A DNA stretch of 37,101 nucleotides from Stenotrophomonas chelatiphaga (GCF_001431535.1 NZ_LDJK01000046.1:1-37101); one strand, 5' to 3'; positions 25,362 through 34,550 are shown, counted from the first letter of the stretch. Made by a program: numbers and translations. The notes: a model not told the origin generated them from the letters alone.

Positions 25362-26245
25362 CGGGTGCTCTCCGTGGCAGGGGTGGGATGGCCGAAGCGT
25401 TCCAGCATGGTCGCCGGCAGGGTTGCATCGCCGCGCTCGGCACTGCCCAGCGCAACGGCCGAGACCGCGCGTGGATCAGCGGGAACGCGACGCGGCAGGC
25501 TGTCGGCACGTGCGGCGGCCGCTGCGATGGCGGTTGTGGTCTGTGCGGCCGGAGCGGCCGCGGTCGCGATGGCCGGTCGGCGCTGGCGCAGTGCGATGGC
25601 CTGGCGCTGGACCTCGGCGCGGGTGGTGTCGCTGACCTTGCCCTGCTGCATCAGGCGCTCGGCCGTTGCAGTGTCATTGCGCAGCAGCGCCCACACCGCC
25701 AGGTTGGCCACCGCGCGCGCATCGTCCGGGGCCAGTTCCAGTGCCTGTGCGAGCGGGGCGCGGGCCTGTTCCAACTGACCGGCACGCAACCGCGCATAGC
25801 CGAGGTCGCCCAGCACGGCAGTGTCCAGCGGGGTCAGCTGGGCAGCACGGGCGAGCGCGGCCTCGGCCACGGCATCCTGGTCGCGCTGGGCGGCGATCAG
25901 GCCCAGGCCATGCCACGCCGCCGCAGCCTGCTCGCCGCGGGTCAAGCCGTCGTAGAGCGTGCCGGCGGCATCCAGCTGGCCGGTGTGGCGCAACGCATCG
26001 GCCTGCAGCAGGCGCAATGCCGGGCTGTCGCCATGGCGCTGGCGGAAGGCTTCGATGTGCGCCAGCGAGGCGTAGTAGGCGCCCTGTTTCTGCATCCGCC
26101 TGATCAGGTCCAGGTAGGTGCCACGGGTGTCCACCGCATCGGCGCCGGGTTCGGCCAGGCTGGGCGCTGCCTGGCGATAACCGCCGACGCTCTGCGCGCA
26201 GGCGGCGAGGGCGAAACAGGAGACAAGGATCAACGGCCGCAGCAT
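25358..26245 (-). CDS. tadD: TadD-type TPR lipoprotein
   Basis: The product is 295 residues from ATG 26245. It has a lipoprotein signal ending in the lipobox LAAC (CFALAAC). TPR-like helical repeats cover about residues 40-210 (YYASLAHIEAFRQRHGDSPA, AAAWHGLGLIAAQR, TAVLGDLGYARLRAGQLEQA, ARAVANLAVWALLRND). The tail is Ala/Thr-rich. In Tad systems TadD acts as pilotin-like assembly factor for the secretin. It begins four bases after the end of tadC and overlaps the next gene by four bases. Confidence 0.88.
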   Translation of the reverse strand: MLRPLILVSCFALAACAQSVGGYRQAAPSLAEPGADAVDTRGTYLDLIRRMQKQGAYYASLAHIEAFRQRHGDSPALRLLQADALRHTGQLDAAGTLYDGLTRGEQAAAAWHGLGLIAAQRDQDAVAEAALARAAQLTPLDTAVLGDLGYARLRAGQLEQARAPLAQALELAPDDARAVANLAVWALLRNDTATAERLMQQGKVSDTTRAEVQRQAIALRQRRPAIATAAAPAAQTTTAIAAAAARADSLPRRVPADPRAVSAVALGSAERGDATLPATMLERFGHPTPATESTR

Positions 26246-26249
26246 GGCA

Positions 26250-27179
26250 TCACATCCGGGTAAGGGTAGAGGCCAGCGCCATCAGCGCCGGGCCGGAAAG
26301 CACCAGCATCAACGCCGGCAGCAGGGTCACCATCATCACCACGGTCATCTTCACCGAGAGCTTGCCGACCTTTTCCTTCAGCGTGTGCCGGCGCTGTTCG
26401 CGCAGCCGCACGCTGAACTGCTTCAACGGCTCCTGCACCGCGCCGCCATGCGCATGCACCTGCACGATCAGCTGCATCAGGCTGCGCAGGTCTTCGTCGT
26501 CATAGGCTTCGGACAACCGGCGCAGCGACTGCGGGCGGCTGCGGCCGAGGCTGTAGTTGATGTTGGCATCGTGGATTTCCTGGCCGAGCACCGGCAGCGC
26601 CGGGCGCAGTTTGTCGCCCAGCGTCTGCAGGCTCTGGTCCATGCTGAAGCCCACGCCCTGCAGCAGGCGCAGCAGGTCGATCAGCATCGGCAGTTCGTTG
26701 CTGACGCGCTTGCGCCGGCGCGCGGCCCAGACGCCCAGCCCCACCTTCGGCAGCAGCAGGCCGGCGGCCAGCGCGCCGATGCTGGTCAGCAGGCCGGCGA
26801 CGCCTTCGGTGGGGGCCAGCGCCAGCGCCAGCAGCAGCACCGATACCGCCAGCAGCAGGCGCAGCGCCAGGTAGATGGCCGTGCCGCTGCGGGTGTTCCA
26901 GCCGCCGAGGTCCAGCAGCAAGCGGTCCTCGCTCGCCAGCAGCGCGTCTTCGATGCGGCTGCCGCTGAACTGCGTGCCGATCGCTTCCAGCCACGCCCAT
27001 CGGCTGCGCGCGGCCGGCGGCGCGGCCGGCGTGGCCGGCTCACGCGGCTGCAGGGCGGATTGCAGGGTCGCTTCGCTGCGCTGCTGGCGCGAGCCCTGCA
27101 CCCAGTACGCCACGCCGAGCAGCGCGATACCGGCAGCAAGCAGCACCAGCGCCAGCATCCACCAGGTGGACGGGTTCAT
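26250..27179 (-). CDS. tadC: TadC inner-membrane platform protein
   Basis: The product is 309 residues, the usual TadC length. An N-terminal helix (WWMLALVLLAAGIALLGVAYWV) precedes two further helices (LRLLLAVSVLLLALALA and SIGALAAGLLLP). The T2SF domain (about 165-300) contains ELPMLIDLLRLLQGVGFSMD and VQVHAHGGAVQEPL. A C-terminal helix (VVMMVTLLPALMLVLSGP) completes it. With TadB it forms the platform that couples the TadA ATPase to pilin polymerisation. It starts 31 bases after tadB. Confidence 0.92.
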   Translation of the reverse strand: MNPSTWWMLALVLLAAGIALLGVAYWVQGSRQQRSEATLQSALQPREPATPAAPPAARSRWAWLEAIGTQFSGSRIEDALLASEDRLLLDLGGWNTRSGTAIYLALRLLLAVSVLLLALALAPTEGVAGLLTSIGALAAGLLLPKVGLGVWAARRRKRVSNELPMLIDLLRLLQGVGFSMDQSLQTLGDKLRPALPVLGQEIHDANINYSLGRSRPQSLRRLSEAYDDEDLRSLMQLIVQVHAHGGAVQEPLKQFSVRLREQRRHTLKEKVGKLSVKMTVVMMVTLLPALMLVLSGPALMALASTLTRM

Positions 27180-27210
27180 CGGTGTGCTCCTGCAGCGGTC
27201 GGCAAGCGAG

Positions 27211-28182
27211 TCATAGCGATTTGGCCAGCCGGTACAGCAGGAAGCCGCCGACCAGCTCCAGTCCCAGCGCCGCCAGCAGGATCTTGTGGCCTTGCGGCTC
27301 GCGCAGCATCGGTTCGAAGAAGCCGGGGCTGACCAGTGCCATCAGCAGCGCGCTGATCGGCGGCAGCAGCGCCAGCACCCACGCCGACATCCGCGTTTCG
27401 GAGGTGGTCGCCTTCAGTTCCTGCTGGGCCTGGTCCAGGTCGCGCATGAAGTCGCTGAGCCGCTGCAGCACCTGGTCGGAGCGGCCACCGATGCGGACGC
27501 ACACGCCCAGCACCACCGCCAGCACCTCCAGCGCTTCCACCCGCCACGGCGCGGCCGCCTGGGCCAGTGCACGGTCCAGGTCCATGCCGCCGCGTGCATT
27601 GCGCAGGGTGGTATCAAGCAGGTCGCGCAGCGGCGCGACGGTCTGGGTGGAGGCGGTCTGGAAGGACATCTGCAGGCTGTTGCCCAGTGCGGTGAGGCGC
27701 ACCAGGTTGTCGAGGAAATCCGGCAGTTGGCGGATCAGTTTCTGCTGCAGCCGGCCGATGCGTCGCTGCAGCAGCAGCCAGGCCACCAGTGCATACAGCA
27801 GCAGGGTCAGCGGGAAGGCCCAGCCGGTGCCCAGCCGCATCGCCGCGAAGCCGGCCAGCGCCAGTCCGGGCACCAGGGCCAGTAGCGGCGCACGCCAGCC
27901 GGGCGTCATTCCGGCGCGCAGCAGCGCGGCATCCCAGGGCAGGGCGGGGCGGCCGCCTGCCGTTGCCTTGCCATCGGCGCTGGCAGCGCCAGCGGGTGTG
28001 GCGGCCGCCGCTGCAGGTGCCGCCGTCGTCGCTGCCATCGACACGGCGCTGCGCTGCAGGCGCTGTTCTGCATGGCCCAGCGTGGCCTGCGCGCGCGCGC
28101 GTCGCTGCGCGCTGCCCAGCAGCAGCATGGCACCGGCGCCGAGCAGGGCGGCAAGGCTCAGCAGCAGCAGGACGATGCCCAT
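27211..28182 (-). CDS. tadB: TadB inner-membrane platform protein
   Basis: The product is 323 residues from ATG 28182, two bases past the tadA stop codon; a GTG at 28188 overlapping that stop is also possible. N-terminal helix MGIVLLLLSLAALLGAGAML. Two helices near 120-160 (FPLTLLLYALVAWLLL) precede the T2SF domain: IRQLPDFLDNLVRLTALG, GMDLDRALAQAA and IGGRSDQVLQRLSDFMRD. A C-terminal helix pair (LALLPPISALLMALVSPG, ILLAALGLELVGGFLLYRL) follows. It pairs with TadC as the platform of the Flp pilus machine. Confidence 0.92.
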   Translation of the reverse strand: MGIVLLLLSLAALLGAGAMLLLGSAQRRARAQATLGHAEQRLQRSAVSMAATTAAPAAAAATPAGAASADGKATAGGRPALPWDAALLRAGMTPGWRAPLLALVPGLALAGFAAMRLGTGWAFPLTLLLYALVAWLLLQRRIGRLQQKLIRQLPDFLDNLVRLTALGNSLQMSFQTASTQTVAPLRDLLDTTLRNARGGMDLDRALAQAAAPWRVEALEVLAVVLGVCVRIGGRSDQVLQRLSDFMRDLDQAQQELKATTSETRMSAWVLALLPPISALLMALVSPGFFEPMLREPQGHKILLAALGLELVGGFLLYRLAKSL

Positions 28183-28184
28183 CG

Positions 28185-29516
28185 TCACCAGGCCCCCGGA
28201 CCGAAGGAGTCACGCAGTGCCTGCCGGAACGGTTCGAGCTTGTGCGAATGCGGATGGAAGCCCAGGCCGATCCAGCGATCGGTCTCACGGCCGGCGTCGT
28301 CGATCTGCACCTCGTGGCGGAACATCTCCTGGGTGGAGATCATGTTGTCGCTGACGCCGGTGATTTCCGTGATGGAGATCAGCACGCGGCGGCCGCTGCC
28401 CAGGCGCGAGATCTGCACGATGAAATCGATCGCACTGGCGATCTGCCGGCGCAGGCTGTCTTCGCTGCCCTGGAAGCCGGCGAAGCCGGCCAGCATCTCG
28501 ATCCGGTACAGGCAGTCGCGCGGTGAATTGGCGTGGATGGTCGCCATGGAGCCGTCATGCCCGGTGTTCATCGCCTGCAGCATTTCCAGCACTTCGGCGC
28601 CACGCACTTCGCCGACCACGATGCGGTCCGGGCGCATCCGCAGGCTGTTGCGCACCAGGTCGCGGATGCTCACCGCGCCTTGTCCATCGGCGCCGCCAAG
28701 CCGGCTTTCCAGGCGCACCACGTGCGGATGGTTGAGCGACAGTTCCGCAGTGTCCTCCACGGTCAGCACGCGCTCGTTTTCCGGAATGTAGTGGGCCAGC
28801 GCGTTCAACAGCGAGGTCTTGCCCGAACTGGTGCCGCCGGACACCAGGATGTTGCAGCGGCCCAGCACCATGGCCTGCAGCAGCGCCTGCATCGGCTTGT
28901 CGAAGGTGCCCATGTCCAGCAGCTCGTCCGGCGTATAGGGATCCTTGCGGAACTTGCGGATCGACACCATCGGGCCGTCCACGGCCAGCGGCGAGATGAT
29001 CGCGTTGAGGCGGCCGCCGTTGGGCAGGCGCGCATCCACCATCGGGTTGGAGTCGTCCAGCCGGCGGCCGAGCGGAGCGATGATGCGACGCAGGATGCGC
29101 AGCAGGTGGGTGTCGTCGGTGAAGCGCTGGGTGGCGCGCTGCAGCCGGCCGCCCTGCGAGACGTGCACGTCCTTGTAGCCGTTGATCAGGATGTCTTCGA
29201 TGGTCGGATCGCGCAGCAGGTCGTCCAGCGGCCCGAAGCCGGTCAGTTCCTTGACCAGTCCGGCAGCGACGTCCTGCATTTCCTGTTCGTTGATCGGGAT
29301 GCGCCATTCCTGCACGAAGGCAGCCGTTTCGCCCTGGGCCCAGCGGCTGACCGTGTCCGGCGCCCATGCGTCGATGTCGATCCGCTCGTCCTCGATCCGG
29401 TTCAGCAGGTGCTCGTGCGCGGCCGACAGCACCTTCTGGTACTGGTCGGTCTGGGCGAACGGCGGCGCGGCCGGTTCGACCGGCACCTCGCGGAACGGTG
29501 CATTCGGGAAGGGCAT
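28185..29516 (-). CDS. tadA: Tad pilus secretion ATPase (CpaF/TadA)
   Basis: This is the hexameric type II/IV secretion ATPase that drives Flp pilus assembly at the inner membrane. The product is 443 residues from ATG 29516, whose A is shared with the tadZ stop (TGATG), with GGAAG upstream; an in-frame ATG at 29531 would add five residues. The N-terminal domain has FGPLDDLLRDPTIEDILING. Walker A is GGTSSGKT near residue 227, Walker B RIVVGEVRG, and the His box HDGSMATIHANS. All look intact. Confidence 0.95.
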   Translation of the reverse strand: MPFPNAPFREVPVEPAAPPFAQTDQYQKVLSAAHEHLLNRIEDERIDIDAWAPDTVSRWAQGETAAFVQEWRIPINEQEMQDVAAGLVKELTGFGPLDDLLRDPTIEDILINGYKDVHVSQGGRLQRATQRFTDDTHLLRILRRIIAPLGRRLDDSNPMVDARLPNGGRLNAIISPLAVDGPMVSIRKFRKDPYTPDELLDMGTFDKPMQALLQAMVLGRCNILVSGGTSSGKTSLLNALAHYIPENERVLTVEDTAELSLNHPHVVRLESRLGGADGQGAVSIRDLVRNSLRMRPDRIVVGEVRGAEVLEMLQAMNTGHDGSMATIHANSPRDCLYRIEMLAGFAGFQGSEDSLRRQIASAIDFIVQISRLGSGRRVLISITEITGVSDNMISTQEMFRHEVQIDDAGRETDRWIGLGFHPHSHKLEPFRQALRDSFGPGAW

Positions 29517-30715
29517 CACTTTGTCTTCCATCGCAGGCTACTCAAGGCGTTGGCAAGCCGGTCGCGCAGTCCCTGCGCTTGCGGTGGCCGGGTGGACGGG
29601 TCGAAGCGGGCTAGCAGCGGGACAAGCGCACGCAGGTAGGGATCGCGTGGTGCATCGTCCAGCAGCAGGCGTCCCTGGCTGGCGCTGGCGCGCAGTCGCG
29701 GGCGTTCGGGCAGGGCTGCCAGCAGCGGCAGGTCGAAGCGTTCGGCGATCTGCGCCGCGCCCATGCCGGCCTCTTCATCGCTGCGGTTGACGATCAGGCC
29801 AAGGCGCCCGCCTTCGCGGACGCCGGCGGGCAGTTGCTTCAGCAGCTGGTCCAGCGAGACCAGGCTGGCGATGGCACCATCGGTGACCAGCCATATCGCA
29901 TCCGCGCTTTCCAGCAGCACGCCGGGAACCTGCCGCAAGGGCGTACCGCCCAGTTCGCACAGCACGCTGCAGAACAGGCCGCACAGGCGCTTGAGCAGCA
30001 GGCCGGGATCACTCGGTGGCAGCGATTCACTGCCCACGGCGCGGTCCAGCAGGACCAGTCCGCCGGGATGGCGGGCCATGGCGGTGCGCACCAGCGTGGC
30101 ATCGATGCGGCTGGCGCTGCGCAGCGCTTCGTCGTAGTGGAACCGGCTTTCGATGTTCAGGTACAGCGCGACGTCGCCTGCCGGCTGCCCCATGTCCAGC
30201 AGCAGCACGTCCTGCGTGTTTTCGGGCGCGCGCTGCTGCTGGGCCAACGCGCACAGGTGCGCGGCCAGCGTGCTGGTGCCCATGCCGGGCCGCACACCCA
30301 GCAGCAGCGTCAGCGGGGCTTTGCGTGCGCGCTCCGGCGCGGATGCGGCGGCCGGCGCGGAGGCGCGCAGCAGCACCGCCTGGACTTCTTCGGTGTCCGC
30401 GTCCAGGTCGACGATGTCGCGCAGACCGACGCGCAGCGCAGTGACGACGCCTTCCAGCTGTGCAGCGCCGGTGGCGCCGACCGCGACCATGGCCAGCTCC
30501 GGGCGGAACTGGCGGATCTGCCGCACCAGCTCCGCCGAGGCGGCGGCGCGCGCGGCGTGGAAGTCCAGCAACACCAGCGTCTGCACCCCTGCGCGCAGCT
30601 GCTGCACCGCGCCGGGGAATCCGGCGTCGTGGTAGGTCAACGGCCAATGCGGCGGCAACTTGGCCGCCAGCCGGGACAGCAGCTCGCGGTCACTGGCGAA
30701 CACGACCAGGTTCAT
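29516..30715 (-). CDS. tadZ: TadZ/CpaE-type pilus localisation protein
   Basis: The product is 399 residues from ATG 30715 (MNLVVFASDRELLSRL); earlier in-frame starts read into non-family sequence. An N-terminal receiver-like domain (about 1-125; TLVLLDFHAARAA, VGLRDIVDLDADTEE) is followed by a ParA/MinD-like domain. Its P-loop reads RPGMGTSTLAAHL where MinD-type proteins have KGGxGKT, so both lysines are missing and ATP hydrolysis is unlikely. LLLDMGQPAGDVALYLN matches the Walker-B-like region. TadZ proteins place the Tad machine at the pole. It overlaps tadA by one base. Confidence 0.9.
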   Translation of the reverse strand: MNLVVFASDRELLSRLAAKLPPHWPLTYHDAGFPGAVQQLRAGVQTLVLLDFHAARAAASAELVRQIRQFRPELAMVAVGATGAAQLEGVVTALRVGLRDIVDLDADTEEVQAVLLRASAPAAASAPERARKAPLTLLLGVRPGMGTSTLAAHLCALAQQQRAPENTQDVLLLDMGQPAGDVALYLNIESRFHYDEALRSASRIDATLVRTAMARHPGGLVLLDRAVGSESLPPSDPGLLLKRLCGLFCSVLCELGGTPLRQVPGVLLESADAIWLVTDGAIASLVSLDQLLKQLPAGVREGGRLGLIVNRSDEEAGMGAAQIAERFDLPLLAALPERPRLRASASQGRLLLDDAPRDPYLRALVPLLARFDPSTRPPQAQGLRDRLANALSSLRWKTK

Positions 30716-30783
30716 CGGCAATCCCGACGAAGGCAGGTGGCGTGCAGTGGCGAAGGGCATGTGCTGGGTGTTCCGGCCATGGA

Positions 30784-32109
30784 TCAGCGCGAGAAGCCGG
30801 GGACGGCGTCGGGTCCGGCCGGGCCGATCAGCCAGGAGCCCCACACCGGCAGGTTGGCGCGTGCTTCACGCTCGCCCGGCAGCGGCAGTTCGGTGTTGCG
30901 TGCCAGCGGCTTGACCAGCCGCGGGGTGACGATGATCACCAGCTCCTTGTCCTGGCGCTTGTAGTCCAGGTTGCGGAAGAACGAACCGATGATGGGCAGG
31001 TCGCCCAGCAGCGGCAGCTTGTTGACGGTGGAGGCCACGGTGCTGCTGACCAGCCCGCCGATCACGAAGCTTTCGCCATCGCCGAGTTCCACCGTGGTAT
31101 CCGCACGCCGGGTGCTGATCGAAGGCACCTGCACGCCGTTGAGGGTCAATGCGTTGCTGTAGTCCAGGTCGCTTGCTTCCGGGGCCACCTTCAAGGCGAT
31201 GCGGTCGGCGGACAGCACCGTGGGCGACACGGTCAGGCCGATGCCGAACGGCTTGTAGGTGATGGTGGTGGTGCCCAGCCCCTGTGGTTCCAGCAGGGGC
31301 AGTTCACCGCCGGCCAGGAAGCTGGCGCTCTGGCCCGACAGCGCGACAAGCGTGGGTTCTGCCAGCACGCGCGCCATGCCGTTGCTCTGCAGCAGGTCGA
31401 TGTCCGCGCTCCACAGGTCCTTGCTGGAGCCGAACACCAGCTTGAACGCCGACTGCAGCGGGGTGCTGCCGCTGTCCCCGTCGCCGCTGGCCACGCCACC
31501 CGGGCGCGCGATGCCATACGAGAAGCCGCCGTTCTGGTTCTGGAAATTGATGCCGATCTGGCGCAGCACGCTGCGGTTGAACTCCACCACCTTCACTTCC
31601 ACCTGGACCACGCCGCCGATGCCGACCGTGGACACGTCGGCCACCCGCCCATCGGCGCCGGTCGCGGCCTCGGCGGCCTTGCGCGCCTGCGCGTGGTCCA
31701 GCAGCGATGGGCTGCTGCCGCTGAGCAGCGCGTCATTGCCCTGCACCGTCAGCGCGGTGCCGGTGTCGCTGGCCAGACCGCCCTGTACCGCGCTGCGCAC
31801 GTCCACCTGCAGGCGTTGCGGTTCGGACTGGCCACGCTGCCACAGCAGCAGGGTGGTGGTGCCCGGCGCCTTGCCGACCAGCAGCGCCTGGCGGTTGCCG
31901 CGCAGCATCACCACATCGGCAACCCCGGGGTCGGCGATGGCCACCCGTTCCAGGTTGGCCGGCAGTGTCCACGGACGTTGTTCGCGGGTCTGCAGGACGA
32001 AGTCCGGCTGGGCCTGCGCCTGCAGGCCGGGCGGGCAGGCCAGCGCAAGGGCCAGCAGGGCCAGCAGCAGCGGGCGTCGGAACAGGCGAGGGGTGCAGCG
32101 ATACGTCAT
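30784..32109 (-). CDS. cpaC: Tad pilus outer-membrane secretin (CpaC/RcpA)
   Basis: The product is 441 residues. A signal peptide (LLLALLALALACPPGLQA-QA) precedes the pilus-assembly N-terminal domain: LERVAIADPGVADVVMLRGN, QALLVGKAPGTTTLLLW. The secretin domain (about 170-410) contains VQVEVKVVEFNRS, the family end motif VPSISTRRADTTVELGDGES, then FVIGGL, KLPLLGDLPIIGSFFR and KELVIIVTPRLV. It forms the multimeric outer-membrane channel through which the Flp pilus leaves. It lies 18 bases after cpaB. Confidence 0.94.
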   Translation of the reverse strand: MTYRCTPRLFRRPLLLALLALALACPPGLQAQAQPDFVLQTREQRPWTLPANLERVAIADPGVADVVMLRGNRQALLVGKAPGTTTLLLWQRGQSEPQRLQVDVRSAVQGGLASDTGTALTVQGNDALLSGSSPSLLDHAQARKAAEAATGADGRVADVSTVGIGGVVQVEVKVVEFNRSVLRQIGINFQNQNGGFSYGIARPGGVASGDGDSGSTPLQSAFKLVFGSSKDLWSADIDLLQSNGMARVLAEPTLVALSGQSASFLAGGELPLLEPQGLGTTTITYKPFGIGLTVSPTVLSADRIALKVAPEASDLDYSNALTLNGVQVPSISTRRADTTVELGDGESFVIGGLVSSTVASTVNKLPLLGDLPIIGSFFRNLDYKRQDKELVIIVTPRLVKPLARNTELPLPGEREARANLPVWGSWLIGPAGPDAVPGFSR

Positions 32110-32127
32110 GGGTCGGTCTCGTCTCGT

Positions 32128-33162
32128 TCAGGGGGTGCCGCTACCGCGGATGATTTCAATGCCGGCCGGCGCCCGCGGTGCACTGCTGCGGCGCACAGCG
32201 GGGGCCGTGGTCGCCACCGCCGGTGCCGCGCGCACGCTGTTGCGGCCGGCCAGCGCATCGCCGTCCAGGCCGGCGTAGGCATCGTTTTCCGGCTGTGCCA
32301 GCGCGGCGGCGCGATCGCCTTCCAGGCCGCGTGCCGCCGCCAGTACGGGCCGGGGCAGGGGGAACAGCGAGGGATCGGCGATGCCGGTATCAGACGGATT
32401 GCGCAGGGCCAGGAACAGCTTGCCCTGCTGTGCGCCAAGCAGCAGGCGGTTGGCATCGGCGACCGGCACGGCCAGCACGGCGCTGCGCGCAGGCGGCTCC
32501 GGCGCAGCGCTGGACGACGGGCTGCCGGAAGCGTTCGAACCGCGGATATCGGCGGCCCGCGGGTCGCCTTCGACACTGGCCGTGGCTTCGCCCTGCGGCG
32601 CCGGCTGCAGTGGACGCAGGTCGTGCGCGCCGAAGCTCAGCACCCGCAGCCGCGACAACAGCAGCCGGGCCTGCGCGGTTTCCTGTTCGCCGTAGCCTTG
32701 GCTGCCCTTCAGGTTGAGGAACACATCGACGAAGTCGCCGGGCAGGATGCGGTTGCCGGCCGCGGCCAGCTCATCCACCGGCACGGCGAGCGCGCGCTCG
32801 CCTGGGCGCAGCTGCAGCGAGAACCCCTGGGCCAGCAGGCCCTGCTGCAGCACCGTGCCTTCGGGTACGTCCTGGGTGGGCACCAGCCCGACCACGCTGA
32901 CCACGTCCAGGTAGGCACCGGCTGGCGCCTGGCTGCGGCTGGCCATGCGCACCTGGCCAGGCTCGATCGGCACGCCGGCGGCAAGCCGTCCGCCGGCCTC
33001 CACCACGCTCACCCCCTGCGGGGTTTCGCTGGCGGCAAGCGCGGGCGTGGCGCTGGGTGCCTGCACGGTGCTGGCACGACGGCCGACCACGAAGGCGACC
33101 AGGGCCAGCAGCACGGCGAGGGCGATCAGGGCGATGGCGGCGATGCGGGTGAACTTGAGCAT
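32128..33162 (-). CDS. cpaB: Flp pilus assembly protein CpaB/RcpC
   Basis: The product is 344 residues from ATG 33162, with AGGAGAAG upstream. An N-terminal membrane helix (IAAIALIALAVLLALVAFVV) precedes SAF-type and RcpC segments (DVVSVVGLVPTQDVPEGTVL, LRPGERALAVPVDELAAAGN, RILPGDFVDVFLN). The rest is variable and Ala/Pro/Ser-rich, ending in AGIEIIRGSGTP. CpaB supports the secretin, possibly by gating it or contacting peptidoglycan. It lies 20 bases after the tadE-like gene. Confidence 0.9.
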   Translation of the reverse strand: MLKFTRIAAIALIALAVLLALVAFVVGRRASTVQAPSATPALAASETPQGVSVVEAGGRLAAGVPIEPGQVRMASRSQAPAGAYLDVVSVVGLVPTQDVPEGTVLQQGLLAQGFSLQLRPGERALAVPVDELAAAGNRILPGDFVDVFLNLKGSQGYGEQETAQARLLLSRLRVLSFGAHDLRPLQPAPQGEATASVEGDPRAADIRGSNASGSPSSSAAPEPPARSAVLAVPVADANRLLLGAQQGKLFLALRNPSDTGIADPSLFPLPRPVLAAARGLEGDRAAALAQPENDAYAGLDGDALAGRNSVRAAPAVATTAPAVRRSSAPRAPAGIEIIRGSGTP

Positions 33163-33182
33163 GGAGCTTCTCCTGTCGCCTT

Positions 33183-33665
33183 TCAGTTGCTGCCCAGGTC
33201 GAGCTGGGCGACGGCGGTACTGCTGATGGGTCGGTCCAGCACCCAGCCGTACACGCGGCCGGTGCCAGGAAGGAAGGGTTTGGCGCGGTAGTCGAAGCTC
33301 ACCGACACCTGCATGCACTGCGCATCGGCAAGGCCTGAACACGGCGCCGCCGGCGACACCACGATCGGACCGCTGCTGGCGCTGCTGCAGTCCGGCGTCT
33401 GCGCGGCATAGGTCAGCAGCCATTGCATGGAGCGCCGCGCGGCTTCACAGGCCGCCACCCGACGCTGGTCCAGCGGGGCAAAGCGCAGCGAGGCACGCGC
33501 GCCTTCGGAAGAGGCGGTCGCCAGGGTCTGTTGCACCGCCATCAGCATCACCCCGGTATAGGTGAGCAGCAGCAGTGGAATCAGCCCGAACATCAGCATG
33601 AAGGCATATTCGATGGTGACCACGCCGCGTTGCCCGTTGCGCGTCGTTCGTCCGATGCGTCTCAT
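33183..33665 (-). CDS. tadE: TadE-like minor pseudopilin
   Basis: The product is 160 residues from ATG 33665, overlapping the peptidase stop codon by four bases (ATGA). A 14-residue basic leader ends in GQRG, followed by VVTIEYAFMLMFGLIPLLLL: cleavage after Gly14 puts Glu at +5, the class III prepilin rule. The exported part has four Cys (ACEAARR, TPDCSS, PCSGLADAQC) likely forming disulfides. It is expected to be processed by CpaA and to act as minor pilin. Confidence 0.88.
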   Translation of the reverse strand: MRRIGRTTRNGQRGVVTIEYAFMLMFGLIPLLLLTYTGVMLMAVQQTLATASSEGARASLRFAPLDQRRVAACEAARRSMQWLLTYAAQTPDCSSASSGPIVVSPAAPCSGLADAQCMQVSVSFDYRAKPFLPGTGRVYGWVLDRPISSTAVAQLDLGSN

Positions 33666-34207
33666 GGCGCGGCCCCCCATAGGGTCCAGCCAGCCCAGCA
33701 GATGCTGGTCAGGCCGAGATAGGCGGCATACGGGATGCCTTCGCGGCCACCGCGCGCCTGTTGCACCTGATGCAGCACAGGGGCCAGTGCGCGATGCTGG
33801 GCGGCGTCGTGCTGCAGCAGCATCAGCCGTGGCGGCAGATGCAGGCGCAGGCTGCGCCAGCTGTACACCGCGACCGCATGCGCGCCAGCCATCAGGCTGG
33901 CGCCGATCCAGACCGGCAGCAGGGCCTGCCAGCCGAGCAGGAAGCCGAGCACGGCGAAGAATTTGACATCACCGGCGCCCATCCAGCGCATCGCGTAGAA
34001 GGGAAGCAGGCTGCACAGGCCCAACAGCAGTCCGGCGCCGTGTGGCACGGTGCTGGCGATGCCCTGCTGCACGGCCTGCCAGGCCAGCAGCAGCGTACCC
34101 AGCAGCAGTGCGCCCAGGAGCCAGCGGTTGGGCACGCGTCGTGCGTACAGATCGCTGGCGATAACGCGCATGCTCAACGTGGTTGCCAGCATAGCGAACA
34201 GCAACAT
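33662..34207 (-). CDS. cpaA: Type IV prepilin peptidase CpaA/TadV
   Basis: The product is 181 residues, the short form that lacks the methylase domain of PilD. ATG 34207 follows AGGGAGG. The two aspartates of this aspartic membrane protease are seen in IASDLYARRVPN and MGAGDVKFFAVLG. Several membrane helices follow (LLGALLLGTLLLAWQAV, LLPVWIGASLMAGAHAVAVY). It should cut the Flp pilin and the TadE-like pseudopilin encoded on either side. A 99-base gap separates it from flp. Confidence 0.93.
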   Translation of the reverse strand: MLLFAMLATTLSMRVIASDLYARRVPNRWLLGALLLGTLLLAWQAVQQGIASTVPHGAGLLLGLCSLLPFYAMRWMGAGDVKFFAVLGFLLGWQALLPVWIGASLMAGAHAVAVYSWRSLRLHLPPRLMLLQHDAAQHRALAPVLHQVQQARGGREGIPYAAYLGLTSICWAGWTLWGAAP

Positions 34208-34253
34208 GTGGCCTCCCTTTCCCTGGAAACGATGCAACGTGCGGCAAGCCGCC

Positions 34254-34268
34254 GCCCGCGCTGCGGGC
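34254..34268 (-). terminator. Hairpin between flp and cpaA
   Basis: gcccgc and gcgggc form a perfect 6-bp stem around gct in the 99-base gap downstream of flp. There is no T run. Such hairpins can stabilise a short flp message or cut down read-through so that pilin is made in excess. The evidence is weak. Confidence 0.3.
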
Positions 34269-34306
34269 CGGAGCCTGCAGCGATCGGGACTGTCCTGTGA
34301 CCGGCC

Positions 34307-34507
34307 TCAGGTGGAGGGCGGCGGACTGCCGTTGGACGCGGTGGTCAGGAAACCGGTCAGCGTGGTGAAAAGGGTAGTGAAGAAGGTGCGGATCTGCGGG
34401 CCGGCGACGGCGACCAGGACACCGGCGACCATCGCGGCCAACAGGCCGTATTCCAGCGCGGTGACGCCGTCTTCTTCTTTCAGGAACGTGCGGATCGATG
34501 CATTCAT
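34307..34507 (-). CDS. flp: Flp family type IVb major pilin
   Basis: The product is 66 residues from ATG 34507, which follows AAGGAGAA. The leader MNASIRTFLKEEDG is cut after Gly14; the mature protein begins VTALEYGLLAAMVAGVLVAV, with Glu at +5 and the Flp motif Glu-Tyr. After the hydrophobic helix comes a short Thr/Phe-rich tail ending in SNGSPPPST. It is the shaft subunit of the Tad pilus and heads the gene cluster, with a 0.5-kb regulatory region behind it. Confidence 0.95.
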   Translation of the reverse strand: MNASIRTFLKEEDGVTALEYGLLAAMVAGVLVAVAGPQIRTFFTTLFTTLTGFLTTASNGSPPPST

Positions 34508-34550
34508 GACGGTTTTCTCCTTGTACCTGTCAACGGTTGCATGGTGGCTC

